From Acidobacteriota bacterium (GTDB lineage Bacteria; Acidobacteriota; Terriglobia; Terriglobales; Acidobacteriaceae), in assembly GCA_018268855.1 (NCBI GenBank), contig JAFDVR010000018.1, positions 1 through 35,924 on the forward strand: a stretch of 35,924 bases of DNA. The letters run 5' to 3'. Position numbers and translations under genes: made by a program. Positions 32,607 to 35,924 of this stretch are shown here, piece after piece. The notes under the pieces were generated by a model that was given only the letters and a program-made list of their open reading frames with translations, ran no database searches and had not been told where the DNA came from. How positions within the stretch are numbered: the first letter of the stretch is position 1; each line of letters opens with the position of its first letter.

Positions 32607-32921
32607 TTGTTTGCACTCCTGCTGTTTCAAAACGCTGGTTCCGGCGGTTTCGGCTCCATGACGCTGTTGCTGCCTCTTTTCATGATTGTGTTTGTCGTCA
32701 TGACCATCCTTCCGCAACGCAACAAGCAGAAGAAGTGGCAGAAGATGCTGTCGGAGTTGAAGTCCGGCGACGTGGTGACCACCACGGGTGGCCTGCGTGG
32801 GACTATCCTTAGCGTGCGCGAAGATGTGCTCGTCATCCGTATCGCACCGGACAACATTAAGCTCGAGTTTCTGAAGAGCGCCATCGCGTCGGTCACCACC
32901 AACGAAGAAGAGAAGAAGTAA
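32607..32921 (+). CDS. yajC: Preprotein translocase subunit YajC
   Basis: A 104-residue single-pass inner-membrane protein that associates with SecDF. One hydrophobic helix (SMTLLLPLFMIVFVVMTIL) is followed by PQRNKQKKWQKMLSELKSGDVVTTTGG, the family signature, and a small cytosolic domain. A TTG at 32607 preceded by AAGGAAG is the likely start. secD begins 10 bases after it. Upstream 32353-32606 holds the terminator above and a dispersed CTGCGTCTTTGCG-type repeat; no gene. Order yajC-secD-secF is standard. Confidence 0.93.
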   Translation: MFALLLFQNAGSGGFGSMTLLLPLFMIVFVVMTILPQRNKQKKWQKMLSELKSGDVVTTTGGLRGTILSVREDVLVIRIAPDNIKLEFLKSAIASVTTNEEEKK

Positions 32922-32930
32922 CCCACCATC

Positions 32931-34505
32931 ATGCACAAGAACCTGAACGGCAAGATCGCTGCGATCATCGCAATCCTCGTCATCTTTACTTATGGCATCT
33001 TCGGTATCCCCAGGGGGGGCATCAAGGAATCCATCACGCGCCGCATCCACCTTGGGCTTGACCTCAAGGGCGGAACGCACGTCGTTCTGCAGGTGCATAC
33101 CAATGAAGCGATTGCGGCTTCGAGCGACTCCATGGTGGCCGAGGTGCAGCAAGACCTTCAGACGGCCGCTCCCAATGCCACGGTTACACGCTCGCAGAAT
33201 GCGAACGAGCCCGGTGTGGTGGAGATCTCCGGCGTCGACCCAAACAAGATGGGCGATGTACACGATGCGCTGTCGAACAATAAATATGGCGCGTACGATC
33301 TGCAATCCACGCCCAACGGCTATCGGCTGGTGATGAAGCCCGGCGAGATCAAGGCCGCGCGCGAGCATGCGCTCGATGTGACGATTGAGACGATCCGCTC
33401 GCGTATCGACGTGCTGGGTGTGGCTGAGCCTGTGATCCAGAAGTACGGCTTTGGCGAAGACCAGATTCTCGTGGAGTTGCCGGGTGTCGACGACCTGGAG
33501 CAGGTGCGCCGCATCATCCAGTCCACCGCTCGTCTTGAGATTCATGAGGTTGTTGGTGGTCCGTATGCCACGCAGCAGGAAGCCAGCGCGGCGGCTACTC
33601 CTGACGTTGAGATCGTGCAGGGCGGAAACAACGGCGAGAACCAGTTCTGGGCACTCAAGCGCGTCTCCATTGTGCAGGGACCTGACTTCCGCGACGCTCG
33701 CCCCAGCAAGGACGAGGCTGGCCGCGATATCGTTTCGTTCAACCTGACGACGCATGCGGGTGACCGCTTCTACTCCTACACCAGCGCGAACATCGGCAAG
33801 CCCATGGCCATCGTGCTCGATAACAAGGTGAAGGAAGTGGCGAACATTCAGGGCGCGATTCGCGATAACGGACAGATCGCCGGCGGGTTCACGAAGGAGT
33901 CGGCTGGCGAGCTTTCGCTGATGCTGCGCACCGGATCGTTGCCTGCCTCCATTACCTATCTGGAGACGCATACGGTTGGCGCGTCGCTCGGTGCGGATTC
34001 GATTCGCAAGGGCGTGACGGCTTCTATCGTGGGCATGCTCGCCGTGATGATCTTCATGCTCATCTACTACAAGGGAGCGGGTATCAACGCGGACCTCGCG
34101 CTGATTCTGAACCTCGTGATTCTGCTTGGATTTATGGGCTTCACCGGATCGACACTGACGCTGCCCGGTATCGCGGGCGTGATCCTGACCATCGGTATGG
34201 GCGTTGACTCCAACGTGCTCATCTTCGAGCGCATCCGCGAAGAACTGCATGCGGGCAAGAACGCTTCCGCCGCCGTGCAGAACGGATTTGCGCATGCGTG
34301 GATCACGATTCTCGACACGCACGTAACGACGATCGTGTCGGCTGCGATTCTGTTCTTTGTAGGCACCGGCCCGGTACGTGGGTTCGCCATTACGCTGATC
34401 TTCGGTCTGCTCGCCAATCTGTTCACGGCGGTCTTTGTTTCGCGCGTGATCTTTGACGCGATCCTGAACCGCAAGGAACGCAACGCGATGACGCTGTCGA
34501 TCTAA
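32931..34505 (+). CDS. secD: Protein-export membrane protein SecD
   Basis: A 524-residue subunit of the SecDF complex, which pulls exported proteins across the inner membrane using proton flow. The N-terminal helix (AAIIAILVIFTYGIFG) is followed by the LGLDLKGGTHVVLQV motif and a large periplasmic domain (about residues 60-330). The C-terminal helices have GVILTIGMGVDSNVLIFERI, the family signature. Length is near that of other short SecD proteins. It is 10 bases after yajC and 146 bases before secF, so the three are one transcript unless the repeat between secD and secF interferes. Confidence 0.96.
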   Translation: MHKNLNGKIAAIIAILVIFTYGIFGIPRGGIKESITRRIHLGLDLKGGTHVVLQVHTNEAIAASSDSMVAEVQQDLQTAAPNATVTRSQNANEPGVVEISGVDPNKMGDVHDALSNNKYGAYDLQSTPNGYRLVMKPGEIKAAREHALDVTIETIRSRIDVLGVAEPVIQKYGFGEDQILVELPGVDDLEQVRRIIQSTARLEIHEVVGGPYATQQEASAAATPDVEIVQGGNNGENQFWALKRVSIVQGPDFRDARPSKDEAGRDIVSFNLTTHAGDRFYSYTSANIGKPMAIVLDNKVKEVANIQGAIRDNGQIAGGFTKESAGELSLMLRTGSLPASITYLETHTVGASLGADSIRKGVTASIVGMLAVMIFMLIYYKGAGINADLALILNLVILLGFMGFTGSTLTLPGIAGVILTIGMGVDSNVLIFERIREELHAGKNASAAVQNGFAHAWITILDTHVTTIVSAAILFFVGTGPVRGFAITLIFGLLANLFTAVFVSRVIFDAILNRKERNAMTLSI

Positions 34506-34509
34506 GAGC

Positions 34510-34606
34510 AGGGATCAGGGATTAGCCATTAGGGATTAGAAGTGGGCTTTAGCCCGCTGCCCTGACGGCGAAAGATTAGGGGCTTTGGCCCTTGCAGTTT
34601 TCAAAG
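34510..34606 (+). repeat. Dispersed repeat block between secD and secF
   Basis: The 146-base gap holds AGGGATTAGCCATTAGGGAT (same phrase as the array at 8777), the palindromic GGGCTTTAGCCC (34544-34555; compare 21718) and GGGGCTTTGGCCC. These phrases match dispersed repeats elsewhere in the window. It is unusual inside an otherwise tight yajC-secD-secF unit. Confidence 0.8.
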
Positions 34607-34651
34607 CCGTGCCGCTCCGATGAGCGGAGAACAAACGGTAGGAGTTATACC

Positions 34652-35590
34652 TTGGAATTATTCCGCGACGTAAATATCGACTGGCTAAGCAAAAAATGGA
34701 TTGCGCTTGGCTTTTCTCTCGTCTTCTCCATCGCAGGTATCTGCTCGATGCTGTTCTGGCACGGCATTCCTGAGGGCGTGGACTTCAAGGGCGGCACGCA
34801 GGTGCGCGTCTCGTTTGCCGGGCCGCTGAATGAAGATCACATCCGCGCCGCGATGGACTCGGCCGGCATTCGTGATACACGCATCCAGCGCATCACGGAC
34901 GAGAAGAAGAACGAAGCCGTCATTACGCTTCCCATCAACTCGGAGACGGGCCACAGCAATCCGCGTGAGGTGGTAAAGAACGCTCTGGCCACGCACTACA
35001 CCGATTCCGCTGCCACGATTGAAGATGCTTACACCGTAGGCCCGACCGCAGGAAAGCAGCTCCGCAGCCAGGCTGGATGGGCTGTCTTCTGGTCGCTCGT
35101 TGGCATGCTTGTCTTCCTGTGGGTGCGCTTTGAATTTATCTACGGCGCAGCCGCTGTGATCGCAGTCTTCCACGACACGCTGATCACGGTCGGCTTCTTC
35201 TCGCTCTTCAACAAGGAGATCACGCTCACCGTCATCGCCGCTCTGCTCACGCTGGTGGGTTACTCGATGAACGACACCATCGTGGTCTTCGACCGTATTC
35301 GCGAGAACCTGCAGATCAACCGCCGCGCCAATCTGGCCGACGTGGTGAACCGCAGCATCAACCAGACGCTGAGCCGGACGGTGCTCACCTCGGGCCTCAC
35401 GTTTCTCACCGTGCTCTCGCTGTATCTGTTTGGCGGCGAAGTACTCCACGGCTTCTCGTTCGCGCTGGTGGTCGGCATTCTGATCGGAACGTATTCGTCG
35501 ATCGCGGTGGCAGCGCCTATGCTGGTGGCCTATCAGGACTGGCGCGCCAAGCGCGGCAAAGGTGCGACACTTCCTGCCAAGCGCGGATAG
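34652..35590 (+). CDS. secF: Protein-export membrane protein SecF
   Basis: A 312-residue partner of SecD. It has an N-terminal membrane helix (KKWIALGFSLVFSIAGICSM), the motif EGVDFKGGTQVRVSF in a periplasmic domain, and C-terminal helices with TLVGYSMNDTIVVFDRIREN, the SecF signature. The TTG at 34652 follows GGAG (34641-34644) at a good distance and gives the family start ELFRDVNIDW; an upstream ATG at 34592 lies in the repeat block and is rejected. It ends 16 bases before a strong hairpin. Confidence 0.95.
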   Translation: MELFRDVNIDWLSKKWIALGFSLVFSIAGICSMLFWHGIPEGVDFKGGTQVRVSFAGPLNEDHIRAAMDSAGIRDTRIQRITDEKKNEAVITLPINSETGHSNPREVVKNALATHYTDSAATIEDAYTVGPTAGKQLRSQAGWAVFWSLVGMLVFLWVRFEFIYGAAAVIAVFHDTLITVGFFSLFNKEITLTVIAALLTLVGYSMNDTIVVFDRIRENLQINRRANLADVVNRSINQTLSRTVLTSGLTFLTVLSLYLFGGEVLHGFSFALVVGILIGTYSSIAVAAPMLVAYQDWRAKRGKGATLPAKRG

Positions 35591-35606
35591 TCATTTTGCA
35601 GTTAGC

Positions 35607-35638
35607 AGAAGAGCCTTTGCTTCGGCAAAGGCTCTTCT
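35607..35638 (+). terminator. Perfect 14-bp hairpin with TTCG loop after secF
   Basis: AGAAGAGCCTTTGC pairs with GCAAAGGCTCTTCT around a TTCG tetraloop, a very stable stem. The following T-run is poor (AGTTAAG), so it may terminate through Rho-independent pausing only partly or protect the secF mRNA end. Confidence 0.7.
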
Positions 35639-35660
35639 AGTTAAGACTGCTTTACTAAGG

Positions 35661-35728
35661 CGGAGGCTTAATTAAGTAAACTGCCCTACGCTTACATAAG
35701 AATAAGCATGCAAGCCTCCGACAGGAGG
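35661..35728. promoter_or_regulatory. Alternative hairpins upstream of an IS-interrupted ORF
   Basis: CGGAGGCTT (35661-35669) can pair with AAGCCTCCG (35712-35720), while CCTCC (35715-35719) can instead pair with GGAGG (35724-35728), which also resembles a Shine-Dalgarno for an ATG at 35731. The two stems exclude one another, as in an attenuator or a translational switch. Whether it is functional is unknown. Confidence 0.35.
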
Positions 35729-35730
35729 CG

Positions 35731-35874
35731 ATGGCCATAGCCAACATCCTTGCGAATCGTTTCGCCCATTGTTGCGAATCGTCATCGCTCCTTGTGGAGC
35801 GGAGGGAGCAGGGGCCTTTAGAGGTTGCTGAAAAAGGGTTGAGATTTAAACAGATTTCTTTGCTAAGAGAGTAA
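35731..35874 (+). pseudogene. Candidate small ORF interrupted by an IS end
   Basis: From ATG 35731 a 47-codon frame (MAIANILANRFAHCCESSSL onward) runs to TAA at 35872-35874, inside the IS. AGGAGG lies just before the start, but only two bases away, closer than ideal. The IS end begins at 35821, so only about 30 codons belong to the original sequence. I do not recognise the product; it may be a chance frame. Confidence 0.25.
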
Positions 35875-35924
35875 GTATGCGAGGCAGAGATCAGGTTCAG
35901 GTGGAGATGTTTGCGGTGGGGACG
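35821..35924 (+). mobile_element. Left end of an IS5-type insertion sequence (partial)
   Basis: Begins at GAGGTTGCTGAAAAAGG, the inverted match of the IS end at 101-117, with TTA just outside it (TNA target type). A transposase start follows at 35877. The rest lies beyond the window. The assignment to the IS1031-like group of IS5 is inference from the GAG start and TNA flank. Confidence 0.6.
35877..35924 (+). CDS. IS5-type transposase, N-terminal 16 residues only
   Basis: ATG followed by MRGRDQVQVEMFAVGT, which resembles the conserved opening of IS5-type transposases (MRG-D-x-Q-x-x-MF). The catalytic DDE domain lies outside the window. GAGAG lies just upstream. The reading frame is open to the window edge. 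Confidence 0.6.
   Translation, partial: MRGRDQVQVEMFAVGT

Noticed and set aside
32529..34322. A 597-codon open frame antisense to yajC and secD
   Set aside because: It is a frame shadow of secD: its product is rich in His/Arg/Asp without any family motif, and secD itself is clear in the other strand.
118..35820. Composite transposon between the two IS ends
   Set aside because: The interior is full of housekeeping genes (thrS, obg, lpxC, secDF), so it is not a plausible mobile unit.

Overview
The window looks like a chromosomal segment of a soil Acidobacteriota (Terriglobia type: Terriglobus, Granulicella or Edaphobacter relatives). The grounds are a fairly GC-rich sequence, an Oar-like TonB-dependent receptor with an N-terminal carboxypeptidase-regulatory domain, a second secreted protein built from such domains, lpxC and outer-membrane proteins (Gram-negative envelope), and many short dispersed intergenic repeats. 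The phylum call is inference from gene style; no rRNA or tRNA gene was found.

Layout. Positions 1-120 look like the 3' end of an IS5-type insertion sequence, followed by the 3' stump of an aldo/keto reductase. Positions 541-3889 are a minus-strand accessory stretch: a quinone-oxidoreductase-like protein, an SRPBCC protein, a Phd/PIN toxin-antitoxin pair, an SRPBCC pseudogene with two lesions, and a phytanoyl-CoA-dioxygenase-like protein coupled to thrS. Positions 5966-8738 hold a secreted SnoaL-like protein and a two-gene periplasmic folding/redox unit (SurA/PrsA-like isomerase and DsbA-like thioredoxin lipoproteins). Positions 8844-13423 hold a Rieske oxygenase, a 35-residue membrane peptide gene set between hairpins, an ArnT/PMT-like glycosyltransferase and an HpnI-like GT21 glycosyltransferase. 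Positions 13639-17095 are mostly housekeeping: AhpD-like protein, nadD, ppa, a small beta-barrel protein and obg. Positions 17195-25208 hold the large TonB-dependent receptor, an M20 peptidase, a membrane-anchored SRPBCC protein, a three-gene membrane cluster ending in DoxX, and the carboxypeptidase-regulatory protein. Positions 25355-29217 hold lpxC, a secreted esterase, folK and a secreted calcium-motif protein. Positions 29646-35590 are the tgt - yajC - secD - secF export/tRNA-modification block, interrupted by a secreted protein gene of unknown function with its own terminators. The last 104 bases are the 5' end of an IS5-type element whose terminal repeat matches the IS end at the start of the window.

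How the parts fit. The conserved core (thrS, nadD, ppa, obg, lpxC, folK, tgt, yajC-secD-secF) serves translation, cofactor synthesis and envelope biogenesis. Much of the remaining material is envelope-related: periplasmic folding factors, TonB receptor, secreted esterase and lipid-linked glycosyltransferases. No complete phage, CRISPR array or recognisable defence island is present. The most unusual items are the tiny membrane-peptide gene with hairpins before and after it (10057-10277), the toxin-antitoxin pair lodged between two SRPBCC homologues, the membrane trio with DoxX, and the secreted protein splitting tgt from yajC.
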